From an uncultured Eggerthella sp. (GTDB taxonomy: Bacteria; Actinomycetota; Coriobacteriia; Coriobacteriales; Eggerthellaceae): a stretch of 7,107 nucleotides of DNA. The stretch is from the NCBI GenBank assembly GCA_902470405.1, contig CABRGJ010000042.1:1-7107 (forward strand). Reading direction: 5' to 3'. Below are positions 1-6,286 of this stretch, piece after piece. The number at the start of each line of letters is the position of its first letter. The stretch's first letter is position 1. The notes beneath the pieces were generated by a model, which made no database searches, was not told where the DNA came from, and worked only from the letters and a program-made list of their open reading frames with translations. A program made the position numbers and the translations under genes.

Positions 1-908
1 TGCTTCCAGCAGTCGTGCGCGAACGCTTCCCCGTACATGTGGGCATCATGACAGCGCTCTACACCACCACCATGAGCCTGTTCGCAGGCGGCGCAGCAGG
101 ACTCGCTTCGGGCTTGATGGGCTCTCTTGGCGATTGGCGCAGCATTCTCGTGGGGATCGCTCCTCTCGCAGCGATCGGTGCGCTGCTCTGGTTAGCTGTG
201 CGCCTCATGGGGCGTGCGCGAGGCGACAAGCGCCCCGTCGCGCACGACAAGACCCCCCTTCGCACCAAGCTCTTCAGCAAGCACATCGTAAAAAGCCCCA
301 TAACCTGGTGGATCACAGGGCTCTTCGGTGTTCAATCGATCTTATTCTACGGATTCGTGGCCTGGCTTCCTTCTATCCTGAACGCCGCAGGGATCAGCCA
401 AGATGCCATAACCACCTGCGTCACGCTCTTCCCTATCGTCGGGATCCCTTGTACGCTGTTCTGTCCACCTCTCGCACAACGCTTACGCCGCCAGCGCATG
501 CTGGGCGCTACGATCGGTGCACTCTGCACGTTCGGTGTTCTTGCGCTCTTGTTCGCACACACCGACGAAGCTGCCATCGTGGCGGTCACGGTATTGGGCT
601 TCGCCCTCGGCGCGCCGTTTTGCTTATGCATGTTCTACTTCGGCGTGCGCACCGAAGATCCCGACGATGCATCAAGGCTCTCGAGCATCTCTCAAACATT
701 CGGGTACCTCATGGCTGCGCTTGGCCCTGCCTGCCTTGGCTTGCTTGTCGACTTGAGCGGATCGTGGTTCGCATCGCTTGTCATCATGCTGCTTTTGGCG
801 CTGTTGCTCATCATCTGCGGTTGGAAGAGCGGAACAGGCAGCATTCCTGCTGCAAGCGCAGCACAGAGCATCGAGCAAAGAGCAGATGGCGCATCGAGAA
901 AAGGCTGA
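1..908 (+). CDS. MFS transporter of the CynX/NimT type, C-terminal part
   Basis: Integral membrane carrier of the major facilitator superfamily, cut by the left window edge; the first complete codon is at position 3 and about 301 residues are visible. Usual length in this family is about 400, so roughly the first 100 residues (about four helices) are missing. Eight hydrophobic segments can be seen, near visible residues 12-34, 46-68, 100-122, 134-155, 165-185, 190-213, 232-251 and 256-273. The opening LPAVVRERFP..VGIMTALYTT, the segment GLFGVQSILFYGF..WLPSIL, the stretch GIPCTLFCPPLA followed by a basic RLRRQR loop, and SSISQTFGYLMAALGP all resemble CynX (cyanate) and NimT (2-nitroimidazole) relatives. 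The substrate cannot be told; members are often only called putative cyanate transporters, and no cyanase gene is visible here. The C-terminal tail is short and hydrophilic. The next gene has its own promoter, so the transporter is probably not in its operon. Confidence 0.85.
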   Translation, partial: LPAVVRERFPVHVGIMTALYTTTMSLFAGGAAGLASGLMGSLGDWRSILVGIAPLAAIGALLWLAVRLMGRARGDKRPVAHDKTPLRTKLFSKHIVKSPITWWITGLFGVQSILFYGFVAWLPSILNAAGISQDAITTCVTLFPIVGIPCTLFCPPLAQRLRRQRMLGATIGALCTFGVLALLFAHTDEAAIVAVTVLGFALGAPFCLCMFYFGVRTEDPDDASRLSSISQTFGYLMAALGPACLGLLVDLSGSWFASLVIMLLLALLLIICGWKSGTGSIPAASAAQSIEQRADGASRKG

Positions 909-916
909 ACGCTCGC

Positions 917-958
917 TTGTTCTCGTGCGCATCGAAGGCGGTATAATACGCACGAGAA
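917..958 (+). promoter_or_regulatory. Promoter of the two-component operon with an inverted repeat around the -10 box
   Basis: A perfect TATAAT lies at 942-947, giving an expected start near 954, 23 nt before the regulator ATG. The -35 element is weak: the best match is TTGTTC at 917-922, with a long 19-bp spacer. TTCTCGTGCG (920-929) and CGCACGAGAA (949-958) form a perfect 10-bp inverted repeat with 19 bp between the arms. One arm overlaps the -35 region and the other the transcription start. A transcript hairpin from these arms would have no U-tract, so an operator is more likely than a terminator for the upstream transporter. The bound protein is unknown. Confidence 0.65.
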
Positions 959-976
959 ACGAAAGGAACACATGCA

Positions 977-1642
977 ATGCCCCGATCGATCTGGTATGCA
1001 GAGGATGATCCCGTCATAGCACAGAGCGTGATGTCCGTCCTTGAAGCCGAGGGCTACGAAGTGACGCTCTTCGCCACGGGGCTCTCGATGCGCAATGCGC
1101 TCGCAAAGACCCGTCCTGATCTTGCGATCATCGACTGGAATCTTCCAGACGATACCGGCATCGCGCTCTGCACCTGGTTGCGTTCGCACGATGCTGACCT
1201 TCCCGTGCTCATGCTCACCGTGCACGATGACCCGAGCGATATCGTATTGGGCATCGAATGCGGTGCAGATGACTACGTGACAAAGCCCTTCGATATCAAA
1301 GTGCTCGTAGCACGCATCCATGCGCTCCTGCGCCGCAATGCACCTAAGCCCCGTCTTACTTGCGGTAATATCTCGCTCGATATCTCAAGCGGGACCATTA
1401 CGAAGAATAGCCAGGCCATCGAGCTCTCAGCGCTCGAATACCGCTTGCTCGTATTCTTCCTTCAGCACAAAGGAAAGCTCGTTACGCGCGCGCAACTTCA
1501 ACAAGAGCTCTGGGAGCATAAAGAAGATGGCGTGAGCGATAATGCCATCAGTGTCGCAGTGAAGCGTCTCCGGGCAAAACTTGGAGATGATCTTGCACTC
1601 ACCACCATCCGTGGCATCGGCTATCGCTTAGAAGGGCTTTGA
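977..1642 (+). CDS. OmpR/PhoB-family response regulator
   Basis: Cytoplasmic DNA-binding response regulator of 221 residues, the usual length for the OmpR/PhoB family. The receiver domain covers about residues 3-120: acidic pocket E9-D10-D11, phospho-acceptor D53 in IIDWNLP, switch residue T81 in LMLTVHDD, and K103 in DDYVTKPF. A winged-helix domain follows at about 127-220, with the typical LSALEYRLLVFF start, the recognition-helix region SDNAISVAVKRLRAKL and the closing IRGIGYRLEGL. All phosphorylation residues are present, so it should be an active switch. The ATG at 977 follows AAAGGA (962-967) with a 9-nt gap; an out-of-frame ATG at 972 is not used. The kinase gene starts 5 nt after the stop, so the two are co-transcribed. 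Targets are inferred: the adjacent ABC operon, whose promoter carries a PhoB-like direct repeat, is the best candidate. Confidence 0.95.
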   Translation: MPRSIWYAEDDPVIAQSVMSVLEAEGYEVTLFATGLSMRNALAKTRPDLAIIDWNLPDDTGIALCTWLRSHDADLPVLMLTVHDDPSDIVLGIECGADDYVTKPFDIKVLVARIHALLRRNAPKPRLTCGNISLDISSGTITKNSQAIELSALEYRLLVFFLQHKGKLVTRAQLQQELWEHKEDGVSDNAISVAVKRLRAKLGDDLALTTIRGIGYRLEGL

Positions 1643-1647
1643 TCATC

Positions 1648-2562
1648 ATGAACATCGTGGTCTTGCTGCTCGCCTGCGCATGTTGTATCCTGTGCGGTTT
1701 TGCGCTGGCAGCTGTGCATTACCGACGAGCGCGCTGGTCCCAGGAGCAAAGGATCTCGAGCCTCACGCGCGATATCGAAGAAGCGCTCCTTGGCAGATCT
1801 CGCCTCGTTCGTAGACGTGACGAAGGCGAGCTCTCGAAGCTTCAAGATGAGATCGACAAGACGATCAACGCACTCGCTCAAGCAGAGAAGCGAGCAATGA
1901 AGACCAAAGAAGGATTTGCAGAAAACCTCTCGAATATCGCGCATCAACTCAAGACCCCCATCGCCGCACTTTCGCTTTCTCTACAGCAGTTTCCAAACAA
2001 CGACCCTCGCACAGAAAAGATCATCGCTTCGATGGAAGCACAGCTTGCACGCCTGGCAAGGCTGCAAGAAAGATTATTGCTCATGGCGCGTCTCGATGCT
2101 GGTGCGCTGTCGCTTTCGATCGAGACCTGCGATGTCTTCACGATCTTGAGCATGGCCGCAGAGAGCCTGAGCGAACTTGCAAGAGCGGCCGAAGTGACCC
2201 TTGAGATCAGTTCGGAGACCCCCGTGAACATCGAGGTCGACAGCCATTGGACGAACGAAGCGATTGCGAACATCATGAGAAACTGCATCGAATACGCCCC
2301 TTGTGGCTCAACCATCACGATCGACTATGTGCCACGCCCGCTCTACACCGAGATCACCATCGCCGATGAAGGAAGCGGCTTTTCAGCGCAAGAAAGACTG
2401 CATGCTTTCGAGCGATTCTACAAGGGCGCGAAGGCCAACGCTTCATCGACCGGACTCGGTCTTAGCTTCGCTCACGATATCATCGAACTGCAAAAAGGAA
2501 GTATTCGCATCGATGATAACCCTGATGGAGGAGCTCTTTTCACCATACGCTTCTATCGATGA
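1648..2562 (+). CDS. Small sensor histidine kinase with a single membrane helix
   Basis: Membrane-bound histidine kinase of 304 residues, partner of the regulator just upstream. One hydrophobic helix is at about residues 2-23, with no extracellular domain. A charged helical linker (about 27-92) follows, carrying DEGELSKL (58-65), a motif I associate with short Gram-positive kinases next to ABC transporters. The H-box NIAHQLKTPIAAL has phospho-acceptor H99. The ATPase domain shows N212 in IMRNCIEYAP (N-box), DEGSGF at 240-245 (G1), FERFYKG at 254-260 (F-box) and GLGL at 269-272 (G2). It therefore looks catalytically complete. Start: ATG at 1648, preceded by AGAAGGG (1630-1636) with an 11-nt gap. 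An in-frame TTG at 1639 overlapping the regulator stop lies too close to that site. With no sensor domain, it probably receives its signal within the membrane or from the adjacent FtsX-type permease; this is inference from similar modules. Confidence 0.93.
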   Translation: MNIVVLLLACACCILCGFALAAVHYRRARWSQEQRISSLTRDIEEALLGRSRLVRRRDEGELSKLQDEIDKTINALAQAEKRAMKTKEGFAENLSNIAHQLKTPIAALSLSLQQFPNNDPRTEKIIASMEAQLARLARLQERLLLMARLDAGALSLSIETCDVFTILSMAAESLSELARAAEVTLEISSETPVNIEVDSHWTNEAIANIMRNCIEYAPCGSTITIDYVPRPLYTEITIADEGSGFSAQERLHAFERFYKGAKANASSTGLGLSFAHDIIELQKGSIRIDDNPDGGALFTIRFYR

Positions 2563-2601
2563 GGCGCTCGTTTGCCTTCCTTTTGACAATAAAGATCATC
2601 C

Positions 2602-2640
2602 CTGTCACTGTGCGGTCACTTAGGCGCTCTACTCTAGAAT
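2602..2640 (+). promoter_or_regulatory. Candidate activator-dependent promoter of the ABC transporter operon
   Basis: The 108-bp gap between the kinase and the ATPase contains CTGTCAC (2602-2608) and CGGTCAC (2613-2619), two heptamers separated by 4 bp, an 11-bp period. A -10-like TAGAAT is at 2635-2640. The position where a -35 should lie (about 2612-2617) falls inside the second heptamer and does not match TTGACA. Direct heptamers with an 11-bp period replacing the -35 are the known layout of PhoB/OmpR-family activation, and CTGTCAC matches half of the E. coli pho box. The natural candidate binder is the response regulator encoded upstream. Read-through from the upstream operon is also possible, since I see no terminator in the gap. 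Confidence 0.5.
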
Positions 2641-2670
2641 GCGACATGCACAGAAGAAAGGAGTGTTCCT

Positions 2671-3366
2671 ATGGATACTGCGCCTTTGCTCGAATGTCGC
2701 AACATCACGAAGACCTATGGAGATGGCGAGCGCGCCACCCATGCTTTACGCGATATATCGATCGAGCTTTCATCAGGCGAATTCGTCGCGATCATCGGCG
2801 CATCTGGGTCAGGAAAATCGACCTTGTTGCATATTCTTGGGGGGATCGAAGCGCCAACGAGCGGCACCGTCTTGGTAGACGGGACCGATCTATCGACGCT
2901 CGACGCAACGCAATCAGCCCTTTTTCGCCGCCGTAAGGTAGGGCTCATCTACCAATTCTTCAATCTCATTCCGACCGTGAATGTTGCGAAGAATATCCTC
3001 ATGCCCCTTCTTTTGGACAAGAGGACGCCTCATGAGGCATTCTTCAACAAGATCGTTGACGCGCTCGGCATCGCAGATAAGCTCGAAGCGATGCCCTCAG
3101 AGCTCTCGGGAGGCCAACAGCAACGAGTTGCGATCGCACGCTCGGTCATCTATCGCCCTTCCCTGCTGCTGGCAGACGAGCCTACTGGCAATCTTGACAA
3201 GAACACCTCACGCGAGATCATCGATCTGCTCAAGATCATGAATCGACAATTCGATCAAACATCGCTCATCATCACACACGACGAAGAAGTAGCACTTGCT
3301 GCTGATCGGATCATTACCGTCGAAGATGGGCTCGTGATCGCAGATACAGGACGGCAGCGATCATGA
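2671..3366 (+). CDS. ABC transporter ATP-binding protein, MacB/LolD type
   Basis: Cytoplasmic ATPase subunit of 231 residues, the normal size for the MacB/LolD/BceA-type branch that pairs with FtsX-like permeases. All motifs are intact: Walker [10 protein letters not shown] (43-51), Q-loop Q95 in YQFFNLIPT, signature [13 protein letters not shown] from 145, Walker B LLLADE (165-170, catalytic E170), D-loop GNLD (173-176) and switch histidine H203 in ITHD. The YQFFNL..TV.. and DEPTGNLD wording is typical of this branch. The ATG at 2671 has a strong ribosome binding site, AAAGGAG at 2657-2663, with a 7-nt gap. The stop overlaps the permease start in an ATGA arrangement, implying translational coupling and 1:1 assembly with the downstream gene. 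It would power either export or release of a membrane-associated substrate, or conformational signalling to the kinase; which one cannot be decided from sequence. Confidence 0.95.
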   Translation: MDTAPLLECRNITKTYGDGERATHALRDISIELSSGEFVAIIGASGSGKSTLLHILGGIEAPTSGTVLVDGTDLSTLDATQSALFRRRKVGLIYQFFNLIPTVNVAKNILMPLLLDKRTPHEAFFNKIVDALGIADKLEAMPSELSGGQQQRVAIARSVIYRPSLLLADEPTGNLDKNTSREIIDLLKIMNRQFDQTSLIITHDEEVALAADRIITVEDGLVIADTGRQRS

Positions 3367-4913
3367 TGAGCACCGCAAACACCAGATCTCAGGACATCCT
3401 TGAGCAACGCAAGCTTGGCATCGATTTCTTGCGTGCGAACCGTGCGTCGAACATCGGTATCGCGATCATCGTCGCGATCAGCTCGGCACTCCTGACGACG
3501 CTCGCTGAGATCCTCTACGATATTTGGGCAGATGCGCAAGCGCAAAGCATTGCGCAAGGAGCCGATGGAATGGCGCTCTCTGGAACAGCCGTGTTCTACG
3601 GAGCGATCATGCTCTTCGCTTGTATCGCCATCATGCTGATCATCAAGAGCGCGTTCGATGCATCGATGCTCGCTCGCACGCATCAGCTGGGCATCCTTGC
3701 CACGGTAGGGGCTACCCCCAAGCAGCTCAAAGCGCTCTTGATCAAGGATGCGCTCTTCACGAGCATCGCTCCTTTGCTTGCTGGCATTGCGATCGGCACC
3801 TGCGCAGGTTACCTGCTCATCAACTTCTTCATCGATTACGCTGCGCAGCTTCAAGGGCTCGAGCGCATTGAAAGCTCTTTTCTGATCGATCCGCTCGTGA
3901 TCATCGCGATCGGGGCGATCGTGGTCTTGACCATCTTCGTATCCGCGCTCGCTCCTGCGCGAAAGCTCGCACAGACCACGCCACTTCGAGCGATCGACTC
4001 TCCTTCTCTTGAACTCGATACCGCAAAGAAGCACAAGAAAGCTCGATCGAAGAAACACCGCATGCCGCACTCGAGCGCTGAATGGGTGCTGGCAAAAGGA
4101 TCCTTCGACGCACGACGGAGTGCACTTCGCTCATCCTCGGTCGCCTTTGGACTCTCTTTTCTCATATTCATCCTTTTCCTCTCGTTCATCACGATCTCGA
4201 AGCTCTCCGTCGAAGAGACCTACTATGAGCGCTTCGGCATCGAGTGGGATCTCGCGATCGATGTCGCAGACAGCACGCCTGATGACCTTGCCCCTGCTGA
4301 GGCGGCACTCGGCGAAGCGGGATGGATCGCGCGAACCGATATCTACGATGGAGGCGCCCGTCTTTATGTACAGAGCACGGCAGACGAACCACTTGATGAA
4401 CAAAGAGCAGCCCTTGCGCGTATGATGGAAGAGCTGGATATCGCCGCATTCGATATCGTCGCCATGGATGAAGAGAGAGCTTACGCCGATACGATATGGA
4501 ATGGCTATCTTACGATCGTGGGTTCATTCTGCGCTATCTTAGCCTTGATCGGCATCGCCGGTATCGTTGCGCAAGCTATCAGTTTCACCCAGCAACGCAG
4601 ACGTGAATTCAGTCGCTATCGATCGATCGGCATGACCCCGCGCAGCCTTCGCAAGATGCTCTTGTTCGAGGGACTCTTGAGCGTTATCCGGCCGCTCACG
4701 ATCGTGCTCTTGCCCGTTGTCACATGCACGATCGCGCTTGCCTATCTGGGCAGGCAGAGCTTATCAGCGTTTGCGCTGGCTTTCCCTTACGGAATAGCGC
4801 TCATCTATCTTGCGGCCGTTGCCTTCTGCGTCCTTGCTGCATATGCCTTGGGAGCATGGCGCTTGAACAAGATGAACATCGCCCGTGCGATCCGCGACGA
4901 TTCGTTCATGTAG
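3363..4913 (+). CDS. FtsX-type ABC transporter permease (compact, two half-domains)
   Basis: Membrane subunit of 516 residues, partner of the upstream ATPase. Eight likely membrane helices lie near residues 31-50, 76-97, 130-157, 174-197, 257-277, 382-405, 433-460 and 471-498. This gives two FtsX-type halves of one plus three helices, joined by a basic cytoplasmic linker (KKHKKARSKKHR, 222-233). Both halves carry the family's cytoplasmic coupling region: the first HQLGILATVGATPKQLKALL (107-126), the second a similar stretch ending RSIGMTPRSLRKMLLFEG. The outside loop of the first half is only about 25 residues; that of the second half is about 104 residues (278-381), acidic and without cysteines. 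Double-FtsX permeases are usually larger, often 600-850 residues. The ATG ATG at 3363 overlaps the ATPase stop by 4 bp; either ATG may be used. Role in envelope-stress or peptide resistance is inferred from the regulator-kinase-ATPase-permease layout. Confidence 0.9.
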   Translation: MMSTANTRSQDILEQRKLGIDFLRANRASNIGIAIIVAISSALLTTLAEILYDIWADAQAQSIAQGADGMALSGTAVFYGAIMLFACIAIMLIIKSAFDASMLARTHQLGILATVGATPKQLKALLIKDALFTSIAPLLAGIAIGTCAGYLLINFFIDYAAQLQGLERIESSFLIDPLVIIAIGAIVVLTIFVSALAPARKLAQTTPLRAIDSPSLELDTAKKHKKARSKKHRMPHSSAEWVLAKGSFDARRSALRSSSVAFGLSFLIFILFLSFITISKLSVEETYYERFGIEWDLAIDVADSTPDDLAPAEAALGEAGWIARTDIYDGGARLYVQSTADEPLDEQRAALARMMEELDIAAFDIVAMDEERAYADTIWNGYLTIVGSFCAILALIGIAGIVAQAISFTQQRRREFSRYRSIGMTPRSLRKMLLFEGLLSVIRPLTIVLLPVVTCTIALAYLGRQSLSAFALAFPYGIALIYLAAVAFCVLAAYALGAWRLNKMNIARAIRDDSFM

Positions 4914-4946
4914 AAAGCTCTCGAGTCTCTCCGCTTCATCAAAAGG

Positions 4947-4981
4947 GAACATATGTTCGCATATCGTGCTATAATGTTGCC
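4947..4981 (+). promoter_or_regulatory. LexA (SOS) box and leaderless promoter of the Y-family polymerase
   Basis: GAACATATGTTC at 4947-4958 is a perfect palindrome and matches the Gram-positive/actinobacterial LexA (DinR) box, GAAC-N4-GTTC. An extended -10, TGCTATAAT, is at 4967-4975. The -35 window expected for a 17-bp spacer (4947-4952) lies inside the palindrome and is not a good TTGACA, so LexA binding would block RNA polymerase directly. Only six bases separate TATAAT from the ATG at 4982, which places the transcription start at or within a base of the start codon. No ribosome binding site precedes the ATG, as expected for a leaderless mRNA. Confidence 0.9.
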
Positions 4982-6286
4982 ATGCTCGACACTCCACGAA
5001 AGACATACTGCTGCATCGACTTGAAGAGCTTCTATGCCAGCGTGGAATGCGTCGATCGCGGACTTGATCCTTATGAAGCACACCTGGTGGTAGCGGACCC
5101 AGAACGCACCGAAAAGACGATCTGCCTCGCGGTCTCGCCCGCCCTGAAAGCGCTCGGTGTTCCTGGGCGCTGCCGCGTGTTCGAGATTCCTTCTCACATC
5201 GAGTTCACGAAAGCAAGGCCACGCATGAGACGCTATATGGAAGTCTCTGCGCAGATCGTTGCCATCTATTTGCGCTACATCAGTGCGTCTGATCTGCATG
5301 TCTATTCCATCGACGAATGCTTCATCGACCTCACCCCCTATTGCGCGCTCTACAAGATGGACGCAAAGGAATTGGTGAACATGCTGCGCGAAGCAGTTTA
5401 TGCCGAAACGAAGATAACCGCAACCGCTGGCATCGGATCCAACCTGTTCCTTGCAAAGGTTGCGCTCGATGTCACCGCAAAGCACGATAAAGATAATATC
5501 GGTGTGCTCGACGAAGCGAGCTTTCGCCAAACCATCTGGCATCATCGTCCTATCACCGATATATGGCAGATCGGTCACGGCATCGCATCGCGGCTCGAGC
5601 GTTTCGGCATTCGCGATCTTCATGGAGTCGCACATGCAGATGTCGATCTGCTCTACAAGGAATTCGGGGTGAATGCAGAATTCCTCATCGATCATGCCTG
5701 GGGGCTCGAACCGTGCACCATCGCCGAGATCAAAGCGTATGAACCCGAGAGCATCTCGTTTGGCAATGGCCAGGTGCTCCCATGCGACTACTCGTTTGAA
5801 GAAGGGCGCATGATCTTGCGCGAAATGGTGGATGAGACCGTGCTCGACCTTGTCGATAAAGGTGTTGTGACCAGCCATATCCATCTTCATGTGGGATATA
5901 AGCGAACAAAAGGTCTCCCGCAAGAGGGCAACCCGAGACGCACTCGGTCGAGCGATCATGTGAGCGTGAGCAAGAAGCTCGGGTTCTTCACCAATTCCTT
6001 CGCAAAACTGCACGCCCTTGTTGACGATCTGTATTGCGCGAAGGTCGATCGTGATCGCGTGATCCACCGGATCAACATCTCATTCGGTCATCTGGAAGGC
6101 GAAGAGCACACCACCTACGATCTGTTCACCGATGTCGCTGCTGAAGAAGATGAGCGCGCAAGACAGGATGCACTGCTCGAGATCAAGCACAAATTCGGGA
6201 AAGATGCCGTGATGCGAGGGACCTCTTACAAAGAGAAGGCGCGCGGCATCGAACGAGCACATCAGGTCGGAGGCCATCATGCCTGA
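4982..6286 (+). CDS. Y-family translesion DNA polymerase, UvrX/YqjW type
   Basis: Error-prone DNA polymerase of the UmuC/DinB superfamily, 434 residues, used to copy past damaged bases. The palm begins with CIDLKSFYASVE: metal-binding D13 and aromatic Y18 at the steric-gate position, as in UmuC. The second catalytic pair is D111-E112 in YSIDECFIDL. GIGSNLFLAKVALDVTAK (150-167) and the thumb region DIWQIGHGIASRLERFGI (193-210) follow. The little-finger region starts near 262, and the tail ends in RGTSYKEKARG...QVGGHHA, which is typical of the Gram-positive UvrX/YqjW group rather than DinB. The start at 4982 is chosen because the -10 box and LexA box lie just upstream; the frame is open further upstream but that part overlaps the permease gene and does not resemble the family. 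The last 8 bp overlap a YolD-like gene, the usual partner. A UmuD-like protein is not encoded nearby. Confidence 0.94.
   Translation: MLDTPRKTYCCIDLKSFYASVECVDRGLDPYEAHLVVADPERTEKTICLAVSPALKALGVPGRCRVFEIPSHIEFTKARPRMRRYMEVSAQIVAIYLRYISASDLHVYSIDECFIDLTPYCALYKMDAKELVNMLREAVYAETKITATAGIGSNLFLAKVALDVTAKHDKDNIGVLDEASFRQTIWHHRPITDIWQIGHGIASRLERFGIRDLHGVAHADVDLLYKEFGVNAEFLIDHAWGLEPCTIAEIKAYEPESISFGNGQVLPCDYSFEEGRMILREMVDETVLDLVDKGVVTSHIHLHVGYKRTKGLPQEGNPRRTRSSDHVSVSKKLGFFTNSFAKLHALVDDLYCAKVDRDRVIHRINISFGHLEGEEHTTYDLFTDVAAEEDERARQDALLEIKHKFGKDAVMRGTSYKEKARGIERAHQVGGHHA

Noticed and set aside
134..946. A 270-codon plus-strand frame inside the transporter gene.
   Set aside because: The overlapping frame has eight membrane helices and family motifs; this one is arginine- and histidine-rich out-of-frame translation.
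692..1321. A 209-codon minus-strand frame opposite the regulator and the transporter end.
   Set aside because: In register with the response regulator, and it crosses the regulator's promoter. No recognisable protein.
1639..1647. A TTG start for the kinase overlapping the regulator stop.
   Set aside because: The only ribosome binding site (1630-1636) would be 2 nt away, too close; the ATG at 1648 gives a better gap and a normal membrane-helix start.
2583..2588. A perfect TTGACA in the kinase-ATPase gap as a -35 element.
   Set aside because: No -10-like hexamer lies 15-19 bp downstream; the TAGAAT at 2635 is 46 bp away.
3255..4070. A 271-codon minus-strand frame opposite the permease.
   Set aside because: Same codon-register effect; the translation is rich in R, D, E and H without domain features, while the plus strand has clear membrane helices.
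4914..4946. A terminator between the permease and the polymerase.
   Set aside because: I see only short CTCGAG-type palindromes and no stable stem with a U-tract, so read-through into the polymerase gene is possible.
4724..4981. An 86-residue N-terminal extension of the polymerase.
   Set aside because: It overlaps the permease 3' end, has no family similarity, and the promoter and LexA box lie immediately before the ATG at 4982.
4805..6067. A 420-codon open frame on the minus strand opposite the polymerase.
   Set aside because: It lies in exact codon register with the polymerase gene, where antisense stops need TTA, CTA or TCA sense codons, which are rare here. No motif or ribosome binding site supports it.
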